A stretch of 64,000 nt of DNA from Triglochin maritima (Eukaryota > Streptophyta > Magnoliopsida > Alismatales > Juncaginaceae). Shown here piece by piece: positions 54,908 to 64,000 of the stretch (the stretch's first letter is position 1; every line of letters starts with the position of its first letter). The position numbers and the translations under genes are program-made. The stretch spans positions 28,789,741-28,853,740 of the forward strand of contig OY821782.1 of assembly GCA_963682175.1 (NCBI GenBank). The letters are read 5' to 3'. The notes under the pieces were generated by a model that was given only the letters and a program-made list of their open reading frames with translations, was not told the DNA's origin and ran no database searches.

Positions 54908-55530
54908 TAGGGCTGGTAAATTCGTGTTTTGTGTCGTGTTTGACACGAACACGAATTGACACGAATTGTTTTTCCTCGACCCGAACACGAACACGAACAC
55001 GAACATGAATTAAATAGAAATAGTCGACATGAACACGAAAATCTAATCTTAAACCCGAACACGAATTTGGTAACCCGAACACGACCCACGTTGACACGAA
55101 TCTATTTTTCGTGTTCGTGTTGACACAAACTCGAATTAACCCGAATAACTCGAACTGACTTGTTTGACACGAATTTTTACAAACACGAATTAACTTGAAC
55201 ACAAAATAACATGTTTGACACCAATTATGACATGTTTGACACAAATTTACACAAACACCAATTAACCCGAACACGAACTAGCATGTTTGACACTAATTAC
55301 ACAAATTACACGAAACACGAACCCGACGTGAATTACAGTTTGTGTTATTCGTGTCAACCCGAATTACACGAAACATGAAATACTCCAACCCGAACCCGAC
55401 CCGAATTACAGTTCGTGTCATTCGTGTCGACCCAAATTACGGTTCGTGTCATTCGTGTAGACCCAAATCATGATATTTAGTGTCGGGTTCGGGTTCGGGT
55501 TTCGTGTCATAACCCAAATTGCCAGCCCTA
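54908..55530. mobile_element. hAT-like MITE rich in CACGAA repeats
   Basis: 623 bp with terminal inverted repeats TAGGGCTGGTAAATT / AATTGCCAGCCCTA. Flanked by 8-bp direct repeats CGCGTGAA (54900-54907) and CGTGTGAA (55531-55538) that match at seven of eight positions; 8-bp duplications are typical of hAT. The interior is largely repeats of ACACGAA / CCCGAA, (T)TCGTGT on the other strand, e.g. near 54980-55003. Frames crossing it are low-complexity and not genes. Confidence 0.82.
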
Positions 55531-55536
55531 CGTGTG

Positions 55537-56058
55537 AAGCAACAACTTTTCCCTCCTTAAATCTCCCTTCCCCACCTCACCACGCCACCGACAACTTCTC
55601 TTCTTATTGTGCCCTCCACATTTATGTGGAGTTCCTGCTCATCATGGCATTTCCCGCACGATCAAGAATCCCGGTAGGATCTTCTACAATTGTGGCTCCG
55701 ACAATGTGAGTACTCCTACGGGTTTGTAAGATTTTCGGGTGTGATTTTTGGATGGATTCCTAACTTGGCGTTTCCCCATTAGGCGGCACTAAGATGCGGC
55801 TACCTCCGATGGGTTGACCAGATGCCATTCCACGATGATGGGGTGGAGGTAAACCAGCCACCTCGCCGTGCGATGGTCGATGGTCATTCCGTTCAGTTGC
55901 CGAACCCAATCCTAGAAGTGGCCCGACAACTGGAGGCTCTGGAGGACGAGATAGTTATGCTCCGCCACCTTCATGCTCCTGCACACGTGGCGATGCTCCC
56001 TGTCGTCCTCTTCATATTGGTGGTCATTGCGGTACTCCTCGTTGTACTCCTTGTCTGA
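55537..56058 (+). pseudogene. GRF-type zinc finger protein with C-terminal membrane segment, start lost
   Basis: Two exons by splice signals: an open stretch ending at 55706 (then GTGAGT) and 55783-56058 (after CCCCATTAG), joined in phase 0. Exon 1 ends with CGVPAHHGISRTIKNPGRIFYNC, of which NPGRIFYNC is the GRF zinc-finger signature. Exon 2 opens with RCGYLRWVDQ, the second half of that finger. A short helical stretch (LEVARQLEALEDEIVMLR, possible coiled coil) and a hydrophobic C-terminal anchor (MLPVVLFILVVIAVLLVVLLV) follow, an architecture seen in many small plant GRF proteins. No in-frame ATG exists between the upstream stop (in the MITE target duplication) and the finger. The hAT-like MITE sits directly in front, so the start was probably cut off. 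Could be transcribed, but unlikely to give the original protein. Confidence 0.7.
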
Positions 56059-56769
56059 GGTGTGTGGGGGGTTATGTCGGGGGTTGCTTCATCCCACACT
56101 TTTTTGTTTTTTTGGATTGTGTGGTGGTCGTATGTTGCGGTGGTCGCTCTTGATGTCTACTGTTGTGATGAAGTGTTGGTGTTTGTTTAGGGATTACAAT
56201 CACTTGTGTTTGGTTGTGTTTGGCTACCTTGTTAAAAACTACTACTTCTATAATATAACCAATGGGTCCCTCGACGATTACAGAATTTTCAATTTGTGGT
56301 GTTGGTTTTATCTATTTTATATTGCGGAAAGGGCGAACGATCATACCCTATATTTTACCAACTTAGTGCTAGGGTGTCTGCTTCTTTAAGAGGTAATTTA
56401 GTGTGTGTATGCTGGACTATTTCATTTGGCACATTTTACTTTAGATATTGAGTTTGCTTGCTTATTGTCAATTTACGTAAGTAAACTTGCCATATCTATT
56501 GTAGCTGCTAATTTAGGATTCGACTTGTTATGTTTTTAGTTCAACTTACCTGTGGGACTACAAAATTGAAGTTGATAGGTCGTTGATCATTTTTTTGAGT
56601 TTCTGAAATTTCTTATGCCTTGAAATTGTTAGTGCGAAAATGTACTAATGGCAAAAGAGAACCTTATTAAGACTTTAGCTTCTTCCATATAATGAAGAGA
56701 TCTAAAGTTAACCTCTTGTTTTTGTTTATATGTGTGCCTTCTGGTATATCTATACTCATCTTTCCTTTT
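56059..56769. other. Intergenic, nothing recognised
   Basis: T-rich DNA that may include the 3' end of the former GRF gene. No supported gene. Confidence 0.45.
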
Positions 56770-57104
56770 TGTCAAAGGTTGTAAGGCTTTGGTGGAAGCT
56801 TCCCTCTCGGGTTGTGAGAGGAAGACATCAAGTTCGGCGAGAGTGTTAGTGAGCTTGCATTGTAGAAAAGTTTGTTATCGGCCAAGAATGAGGATCAGAT
56901 TAGTGAAGACGCAAACATGACTTGTGGTGCTCGAACGAGGCCTGTAAGAGGGGATTAGGACCCGACTAGGGTGCCGAACCTCTATATAAATCACCGTCTC
57001 TATTGTGGTTTGCATATCTTCCTCCCTACTTGCTCTATTCATCATTCCATTGTGATTATTCTTAGTTTAGATCATTTAGTGATTAAATTGATTAGGCAAT
57101 AACA
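56770..57104 (+). repeat. 3' portion of a copia 5' LTR (element C)
   Basis: Ends ...GGCAATAACA immediately before a tRNA-Met primer site. It contains CTATATAAATC (TATA) near 56981 and GTTGTGAGAGGAAG near 56809. The same order recurs at 58395-58713 and in the outer parts of the inverted-repeat arms (59.6-59.9 and 62.5-62.8 kb). The upstream part of the LTR is missing or unrecognisable. Confidence 0.7.
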
Positions 57105-57106
57105 AT

Positions 57107-57118
57107 TGGTATCAGAGC
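57107..57118 (+). other. Primer-binding site, tRNA-Met type (element C)
   Basis: TGGTATCAGAGC, exact complement of the 3' end of initiator tRNA-Met, two bases after the LTR. The standard primer of plant copia elements. Confidence 0.88.
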
Positions 57119-57215
57119 ATAGGTGCTAAATTTTATCTACTTAACCGTAGTTTAGCATAACATCGTCATCTAGTCATGTAGAGGGTTTATTCATTTCTAG
57201 GTCATCTTTGCTTAA

Positions 57216-58185
57216 TGTGTCAAATTATGATTATTGGAAAAATAGAATGGAAATTTCTTAATATCTAGTGACCTTAAGTATTAGATCTTTTTCCAAAACC
57301 CTTACACATCTCCTACGGAAGAAGTAACTAGGGCCAAAATGAAGGAGCTCGAAATGAACTCTAGCATCATGAATATCCTTTATTGTGGCTTAAATGAGGG
57401 AGAATACAATAGGATCAGAGGTTGCAAAAGTGCATATGAGATTTGACATTGATTACAAATGCATGGTGGGGGAGATAGTAAAACTAAAAAAACTAGAATA
57501 AGTCTTCTCATGCATAAATATGAATTTTTTACTATGCAACCTAGTGAGAACATAAACGAGATAAACACCCACTTCACTGATATAACTAACTCTCTTAAAC
57601 TTCTTGGAAGAAATTTTAGTGAAGGAGATATGACAAGAAAGTTTCTCCAGTCACTCAACAATGAATTGGAAGAGAATGTCGTCGCCAAAGAAGAAGCACA
57701 TGACATTTCCAAACTAAAGATGGAGGACTTGGTTGGCAATGTCATGACTTATGAACTTAAAATGAAGGACCAGAACGAGAAAGAAGTCTCCAAGAAGAAG
57801 CCATCCTTGGCTTTGCACTCAATTGTGAAACCCGATCAACCAAGGAGGAGAGTGGAAGATGAGGACATTGAGGTCCTTGCCAAAGACTTCTTCAAGTTCC
57901 TCAAGAAAGAAAAGGGAGAGAAGAAAGAAAAAAGAGGAAGAAGAAGTGAGAAGAAGGAAAAAGAAAAGAAGAAGAGTGAAAATGAGAGAATATGAGAGAA
58001 AAGGAGAAGAGCAAGAGAAAAGAGAAGGAGGATGAGGCTCTCAAAGCCACTTGGGATGACAACTCATCAAGTTCATCATCCTCGACAAATGAAAAGAAGT
58101 TGCCCACATGTGCTTCATGACCATAGAAGATGAATAAAATGAGGTATCTTCTAACTCTTGCTCCACTAGATCCTATACTAGTCAA
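57216..58185 (+). pseudogene. gag: Copia gag (UBN2 type), broken, pol deleted (element C)
   Basis: Begins with YDYWKNRMEIS, the usual start of the UBN2 Gag domain, then hits stops. The longest piece, 57459-57995 (178 codons from an ATG), gives YEFFTMQPSENINEINTHFTDITNSLKLLGRNFSEGDMTRKFLQSL, a characteristic Gag segment, then a very Lys/Glu-rich tail (near 57895-58070). After 58185 a Gag-like stretch continues briefly (NELQNAFRELVTQYEII-like, about 58215-58390). The next LTR copy then begins, with no knuckle, protease, integrase or reverse transcriptase. The element lost all of pol. Confidence 0.82.
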
Positions 58186-58394
58186 AGCTCTTGCTCTAAT
58201 AATGATTCATACACATTTAATGAGCTTCAAAATGCATTTCGTGAATTAGTTACACAATATGAGATCATTTGTGATAAGAACAAGAGTGCTAGAAAGATTA
58301 TAACTGATCTCCAATGCCAAATCAAAACTATTATCAATGAGAAGAATGAGGTACTTGCTAGACATGAAAAACATGCATTAGAACTTGGTAGTTT

Positions 58395-58713
58395 TAAGGC
58401 TATGGTGGAATCTTCCCTCTCAGGTTGTGAGAGGAAGAAATCAAGCTCGACGAGGGTGTTCGCGGCCTTGCATTGTAGGAAGGCTTGTTCTCGGCCCGGA
58501 ACGAGGATCATATTAGTGAAGATGCAAGGGGGCTCGTGGTGCTCGAACACGACTTGTAAGAGAGGATTAAGACTCGGTCGGGGTACCGAACCTCTATAAA
58601 AATCACCGTTTGTATTGTGGTCTGCATATCTTCCTCCCTACTAGCTCTATTCGTTTTTCCGTTGTGGTTATTCTTAGTTTAGAGCATTTAGTGATTAGAT
58701 TGATTAGGTCATA
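58395..58713 (+). repeat. Second LTR copy of element C
   Basis: Matches 56770-57104 in order (GGTTGTGAGAGGAAG, GTACCGAACCTCTATAAAAATCACC, GATTAGATTGATTAGG), with divergence. It is not followed by a primer site, as expected for a 3' LTR. Its upstream boundary is taken from where the similarity starts. Confidence 0.65.
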
Positions 58714-59570
58714 ATGATCTAACATGAAACCTGTACCGTGAGGTGGTTGAGGGAGTGAGAAAGACGTTTCGGCCGGCCCAAAAGAAGAATAGATGAGATA
58801 GCGGGGGTTGGCGGTGGTTATCGTCAAACGGATGCGGTAGAGTCGGGTTGCCGCTGGATTTTACGCCAACGGAGGCTCAAATGTGAAGAGACGATCAACC
58901 GTGCACAGCGTAGAGGTGATGCTACACCTCCCAACAAGAAGCGTTCGATGACGGCGGATGTGGTGTGGAGGAGGTTGGGGGCAAGAGAGAGAGATTCTCG
59001 GGTGGGTATAAGAGGTGATGGAGAGTCACGGGTGGGTTGTTGTGTGGAGTAAAAGTGAGTGATAGGTAATTTTAATGAAACGCAAGGATAAGACTAGACG
59101 AATGGGAGGAAAAAGCCGAGGAAACACAACTGAAATAGATTCTTTGGTACTGTTGGAATGTGAGTGCATGAAGCTGGAAAAAAAATCATGTTTTTGGAAA
59201 ATCTATCAGATAAATTACACCCGTTTGGCAGACAGTAATAAAACAAAAAAACCCCGTTTATAGTCCTACTACCAAACGCAGCCTATGTATTTTGAGTTTA
59301 TTGATCACTTCCTCAACGCACCTTCTTCGGAGTCTTCGTCACCCACTAGCTTCTTGCATTGAATCTTGTGTTCCACTGCAGATCATGCTTCGACAATGCA
59401 GTTTTGCAATGGGGGCTGATTGGGTCTCTCCTAGATCATGAATACTAGGACTACAAATATCAATTATTCAATGGTTGAAACATGACTCAGGTTGGTTTTT
59501 TGTCCGAGTTAATGACGATCAGGAGCATTTGGGGAGGTTTGGACATTCGGCCATTGCCCACGAAGGTGTA
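58714..59570. other. Unclassified, probable transposon debris
   Basis: A GC-richer first part (58714-59050) and an AT-rich second part. A CTACCAAACGCAGCCTA block at about 59266-59284 looks like the end of a MITE, but its partner was not found. No gene is supported. Confidence 0.35.
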
Positions 59571-61056
59571 GGATCGTGTGGGTTATGGGTCCACTAATCA
59601 CTTTTAATCTAATCCCTAATTTTCTACTTGATTAAGCAAACAAATGCGCAGCGGAATAAACAAACAAGTAGAGAAAGAAAGACAATGCAAACCACAAAAG
59701 ACGCGTCGGTTTTTATAGAGGTTCGGCACCCCACCCGGGTCCTAGTCCTCTCTTGTAAGCTCCGCTCGACTCCGCGAGCTCCGCCTACGTCTTCACTAAC
59801 CACTCCCCGTTCCGGGCCGGGAGAGAACGCCTTTACACCACAAGCAACGCGAACAACCCTCGCTTGCTTGAATTCTTCCTCTCACAATCCGAGAGGGACA
59901 CTTCGGGCTTTCACCGAAGTCCTTGCTTCTTTTGACAACACTTGTAACTGAGTGGGATTCACTCTCTAATTGAGCACACTTTGAGTAGGATGAGTATATG
60001 ATCAAATGTGTGAAGTTTAGGCTTAAAGAGTGTAGAATTGGGAGCTTTGAGGATTGAGGTTTCTCTCTAATGTATTGGGACAATTGGAGTTGGAGAGTTG
60101 TGTTAACAACAAGTCTTGATCCTCTATTTATAAGCTCCTAAGGTATTCTAGCCGTTGGGGATAGATTTGATTGGGTTTTGTGCAAGATACACAAAGCAGA
60201 AAATCGGGCTGCAAATCTGTCCAGAACCGGTCGACCGAAACTAGTAAACCGGTCGACCGTTAACTTGATTTCAAAGAGAACGGTCGAACAAAAGAATATT
60301 CGGTCGGACAAACGAGCTAGAACTTAACTCTACTTAAGTGAATCGGTCGAACCAAAGTATGGGGCGGTCGACCGAAAAGGGGATTCGGTTGAGAGAAAGG
60401 TCAATCGGTCGAACGAGAAATGTGTCGACCGATAGCAGGGAATTTGGTTTCTGAAAATATGTTCAACCGGTCGACCGAAACAAGGTCTTCGTTCGACCGA
60501 TTACCGAATGTATTTTGGGGTTAAGTTTTGTTTTATACGAATACGACCGTTATAGGAATACGACAAGAAAAACGATCATATTAAAATCCGGGATCGATCG
60601 ACCGGTAGAGTTTGGTAAATCACTGTGGAGAGTCTGTTATAAACCGGTCGAACTGAGAACTGGTTCGGTCGACCGGTTCACACAGGAAATCTGGGTTTAA
60701 GTTTATAAGTGATTTCCGACTAAGGTTTGGGTGATCTAATGAAGTCCAAATAAGGTGAATTTTTGTGTGTGACTTCTCTAAGGAACCTAGTGTGTATGTG
60801 ATATGTTTTTAACTCTTGTATGCTCAATTTACACATGTTCCTAAGACTCAAAATAAAATCAAGATTACAAGTCTTCATTTAGCTTTATTACAAATCTTGA
60901 CTTGATTTCCTTCCTTCCATGAGTCTTGATCACCTGTAGAGGTTAACACAATACTATATATATGCAATGCAATATGTGTGCTACTCTACATCATCATAAT
61001 TAAGATTAGGTTAATTTAAATCATCAAAACATAGATTAAGGCCAAAAAGCCAACAG
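59571..61056 (-). repeat. Left arm of a head-to-head LTR inverted repeat
   Basis: About 1.49 kb, reverse complement of 61352-62846 with moderate divergence. Read on the minus strand it is a copia-type LTR beginning TGTTGGCTTTTTGGCC, with a CGGTCGACCG array in the middle (60225-60690) and, at its outer part, the TATA/leader block also seen in element C. No complete retrotransposon is attached. Confidence 0.82.
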
Positions 61057-61351
61057 AAGGATGTCAAAGAGTGCTCCAATATTTCTACCAATGATTTGGC
61101 TCTTGTTGTCCAGATGCTCTTGACGAACCAGAACATGGCTGACCTCAACAATCATACGTCCCTCCAACTATGCTAAACCCCTTTCTAGCTTTTCTATTCT
61201 TTTGGACAAGATGCATCAGAGGAAAACTTGTCACTCGGGGAGGGGAGTGGGAGGCTGAATCGGTGTCAGACTTCGAGTCAAGTATAATAATTGGAATAGG
61301 AGAGGAATATTTCTTCTTCTCCTTCGAGTTTGAGAATTTGTGAGGTGGAAG
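61057..61351. other. Spacer between the inverted LTR arms
   Basis: About 295 bases. A short plus-strand stretch (DLALVVQMLLTNQNMADLNNHTSLQ-like) looks like a Gag remnant, ending at a stop near 61172. Otherwise nothing recognised. Confidence 0.5.
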
Positions 61352-62846
61352 CTGTTGCCTTTTTGGCCTTAATCCTTGTTTTGATGATTTAATCAACCTA
61401 ATCTTAATCATAAGTAATGTAGAGTAGCACACATATTGCATTGCATATATATTACATGTGCTAACCTCTACAAGTGATCAAGACTCATGGAAGGAAGAAA
61501 ATCAAGTCAAGATTTGTAATAAAGCTATATGAAGACTTGTAATCTTGATTTTATTTTGAGTCTTAGGAACATGTGTAAATTGAGAATACAAGAGCTAAAA
61601 CATATCACATACACACTAGGTTCCTTAGAGAAGTCACACACAAAATTTCACCTTATTTGGACTTCATTAGATCACCCAAACCTTAGTCAGAAATCACTTA
61701 AAACCTAAACCCAGAATTCCTGTGTGAACCGGTCGACCGAACCTGTTCTCAGTTGGACCGGTTTATAACAAACTCTCCACAGTGATTTTACCGAACTCTA
61801 CCGGTCGACCGGTTCTACCTTTTCGGTCGACCGATCCTGGATTTTATTATGACCGTTACCTTTGTCGTATTCCTATAACGGTCGTATTCGTATAAAACAA
61901 ACTTAACCCCAAAATACATTCGGTAACCGGTCGAACGACGACCTTGTTTCGGTCGACCGGTTGAACGCTTATTTTATCGCTGCTATCGGTCGACACATTC
62001 TTCGTTCGACCGTTGCACCTTTGTCTCAACCGAATCCCCTTATCGGTCGACCGCCCCATACTTTGGTTCGACCGATTCACTTAAGTAGAGTTAAGTTCTA
62101 GCTCGTTTGTACGACCGAATATTCATTTGTTCGACCATTATCCTTGAATCAAGTGAACGGTTGACCGGTTTATTAGTTTCGGTCGACCGGTTCTGGACAG
62201 ATTGGCAGCCCGATTTTCTGCTTTGTGTATCTTACACAAAACCCAACCAAATCTATCCCCAACGGCTAGAATACCTTAGGAGCTTATAAATAGAGGATCA
62301 AGACTTGTTGTTAACACAACTCTCCAACTCCAATTGTCCCAATTCATTAGAGAGAAAACTCCAATCCTCCAAGCTCCAAATTAGCTACCCAAAGCCTAAT
62401 TTCCACATCATTCATCACTCAAACATCTAGCAATTGTTGTGCTCAATTAGAGAGTGAATTCCACTCAAGTTACATTTGTTGTCAAAAGAGTATAGACTTT
62501 GGTTAGGGCCCGAAGTGATCCTTCTCGGATTGTGAGAAGAGGATTCCAAGCTCGGCGAGGGTTGTTCGCGAGTTTGACGGTTGTAAGGCGCTGTCTCCCG
62601 GCCCGGAACAAAGAGCGGATAGTGAAGTCGTAGGCGGAGCTCGCGGAGTCGAGCGGAGCTTGCAAGAGAGGACTAGGACCCGGGTGGGGTGTCGAACCTC
62701 TATAAATCCCCCGTGTCATTGTGGTTTGCATTCTATTATTCTTTCTCTACTTGTTTGTTTATTCCGCTGCGCATTTGATTGCTTAATCAAGTAGAGAATT
62801 AGGATTAGCCTTAATTGTGGACCCATAACCCACACGATCTTATAGA
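61352..62846 (+). repeat. Right arm of a head-to-head LTR inverted repeat
   Basis: Copia-type LTR in plus orientation beginning TGTTGCCTTTTTGGCC. CGGTCGACCG array at 61726-62192, then a CTTATAAATAG TATA box near 62284 and a leader-like part related to element C. No tRNA-Met primer site follows it. Similarity to the left arm continues to about 62846 (ACCCATAACCCACACGATC). Confidence 0.82.
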
Positions 62847-62954
62847 AGCTTCCGGATTGACAGGTGGAACAATTTCGGTCGGTGGAGACTAGGATGAAGG
62901 AAGAAAATGAACGGAATAGGGTTAATCAAGAGGATGTGGTGTATTTATATGGAT

Positions 62955-64000
62955 CAGTGTTCACGTAGGCGACCGCCCGTCGGCGTGGTCGCCTGGGAGA
63001 CCACCGCCTTTCGCCTAACAAAACTGGGCGAAATGGGCGGTCGCCTCGCCTAGGCGATAGCCGTTGGAGGCATTCCAATGGCTATCATCTTTTTGTTTTT
63101 TTTTAGTTTTTTTTTCTCTCAAAAATTACAAGTTTGTCACTACCCCCAAATCCTATATAAACCCCTCCAAACCTCTTAATTTTTCACACCTCTTATTCTC
63201 TTCTTCTTCTTCATAATTCTATTCTAATCATCAAGTTTCCTAATCATCAAGTTTTCGCGATTTAGTCTCCGATTTGGTGCTTAGTTTTGATGTTGGAAAG
63301 TGAAGTCTCTGATCCGGTTCTTCATTCTTCAACCGCCAAAATCAAGTGCACTTTTTCTAACTTCTCTTTAGAATTAAATTAATTAGTATTTCATTTTCAT
63401 ATTAGTCTAAATTTTTATATTAGTCTAGTTTTAAGATATGGCCTACGTACCCGGCACTAGTCTCTCCATGCATCACGAGAGTTATGATGACCTAAGACCT
63501 ACCCGTACAAATGACCCCGGTTGGAATACTGCCCATTACATTAGTGCTAATGATAAAAACTGCATTGTCTGTGAGTTATGTGGTAAGGAAACTAGAGGTG
63601 GTATAGCCCGTCACAAACAACATCTTGCACACACACCCGGTAGCAATGCTAGACCTTGTGATAAAGTTCCTGACTCTGTTAAACAAGACATAACTGCATA
63701 CATGATTAGAAACAGTAGGACATTACAAAACGAAAATGTATGTCTTGATGATTATGTAGACAGAGAAAACAAAGAATTTGATCTGGAAACCGGGTCGGGT
63801 TTCGGTTCTGCTCGGACCCCAACCTCCCGTCCTCGCCCCGTTCCTGGTCGAAAGAGACAAAAACAACGTTTGTGGGGACCATTTTGCGGACGTGGGAAGG
63901 ACGTGGTTTCCGGCGCCCAACAAACAACCATCGAAAGAACCTTTAAAAAAGAAGATAGGAAAACAATTAATCAAAAATGGTTTAGGCTTTTCTATAGATG
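62955..64000 (+). mobile_element. hAT-type DNA transposon, 5' part
   Basis: Begins at about CAGTGTTCACG, followed within 110 bases by dense GC-rich inverted repeats (GGCGACCGCC, GGCGTGGTCGCC, GGGCGGTCGCC, GCCTAGGC). Such subterminal repeats serve as transposase binding sites in hAT elements. A transposase-like frame starts at 63438. The right end is beyond the window, so terminal repeats and target duplication cannot be confirmed. Confidence 0.65.
63438..64000 (+). CDS. hAT transposase N-terminus with BED zinc finger (runs off window)
   Basis: Open from ATG 63438 to the window end, 187 codons without a stop. A BED-type zinc finger lies at about residues 26-66: DPGWNTAHYI, then Cys45-x2-Cys48, GGIARHKQHLAH with His62 and His65, followed by PGSNARPC. 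This is the usual N-terminal DNA-binding module of plant hAT transposases. Next are KVPDSVKQDI, an acidic segment, a Pro/Arg/Lys-rich linker (a possible nuclear signal near residues 135-150) and RTFKKEDRKTINQKWFRLFY, which resembles the entry into the transposase core. The catalytic and dimerisation regions lie outside. The unbroken frame suggests a fairly young element. Confidence 0.8.
   Translation, partial: MAYVPGTSLSMHHESYDDLRPTRTNDPGWNTAHYISANDKNCIVCELCGKETRGGIARHKQHLAHTPGSNARPCDKVPDSVKQDITAYMIRNSRTLQNENVCLDDYVDRENKEFDLETGSGFGSARTPTSRPRPVPGRKRQKQRLWGPFCGRGKDVVSGAQQTTIERTFKKEDRKTINQKWFRLFYR

Noticed and set aside
54852..55274. A 140-codon minus-strand frame rich in Val/Arg repeats
   Set aside because: It lies in the hAT-like MITE and is a translation of CACGAA repeats; composition artefact, not a gene.
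57901..58185. Phe/Ser-rich minus-strand frame
   Set aside because: Antisense of the Lys/Glu-rich tail of copia Gag.
1..64000. tRNA, rRNA or snRNA genes
   Set aside because: No cloverleaf-compatible stretch or conserved rRNA/snRNA block was recognised by eye; the only tRNA-related matches are retrotransposon primer sites.

Overview
This is repeat-dense nuclear DNA of a flowering plant, most likely a eudicot. Three things point there: nested plant-type Ty3/gypsy retrotransposons primed by tRNA-Asp, Ty1/copia, PIF/Harbinger, hAT, MULE and TRIM elements, and one compact plant-style gene with a 5'UTR intron. The species cannot be named from this window. Only one ordinary host gene is convincing; nearly everything else is mobile DNA of several ages stacked in layers.

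Layout. 1-5688: the 5' part of a minus-strand gypsy-type element (F) running off the left edge, inserted in a related LTR fragment (5689-5840). 5841-6818: LTR-like DNA with an array of CGGT(C/T)(G/A)ACCG motifs. 6819-7463: a truncated PIF/Harbinger nuclease gene. 7760-39465: one plus-strand element (B, target duplication GTAAG) stretched to 31.7 kb by four later insertions, each with its own 5-bp target duplication: A (10014-18547, plus, TATAA), D (20051-27252, minus, GTATG), a solo LTR (28562-29826, plus, CTTGG) and E (30454-37900, minus, GGGGT). Without these insertions B is about 7.2 kb. 39574-47525: a decayed minus-strand Ty1/copia element (G). 49.2-51.6 kb: the host gene, encoding a 144-residue Cys-rich protein. 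52.4-56.1 kb: a MULE-like MITE, a TRIM, a hAT-like MITE and a broken GRF zinc-finger gene. 56.8-58.7 kb: a copia remnant with gag only. 59.6-62.8 kb: two copia-type LTRs head to head as a 1.5-kb inverted repeat. 62.96 kb to the end: the 5' part of a hAT transposon with a BED zinc-finger transposase start.

How they work together. A, B, D, E and F form one super-family. They share a tRNA-Asp primer site, nearly the same polypurine tract, a long 3' noncoding region with two hairpins, and a U5 hairpin next to the primer site. None encodes reverse transcriptase, RNase H or integrase: A, D and E carry gag plus an aspartic-protease domain, and B and F carry a shortened gag-like frame that also lacks capsid and protease. 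They must have moved with polymerase supplied by relatives (TR-GAG/LARD-like parasites). E has nearly identical LTRs and an open gag-pro frame, so it moved recently.

Most notable signals: paired base changes supporting two RNA hairpins in this super-family; long CG-rich palindromes upstream of the TATA box in the LTRs and again in the leaders; dense CGGTCGACCG-like arrays at four copia-type loci; and the head-to-head LTR palindrome.
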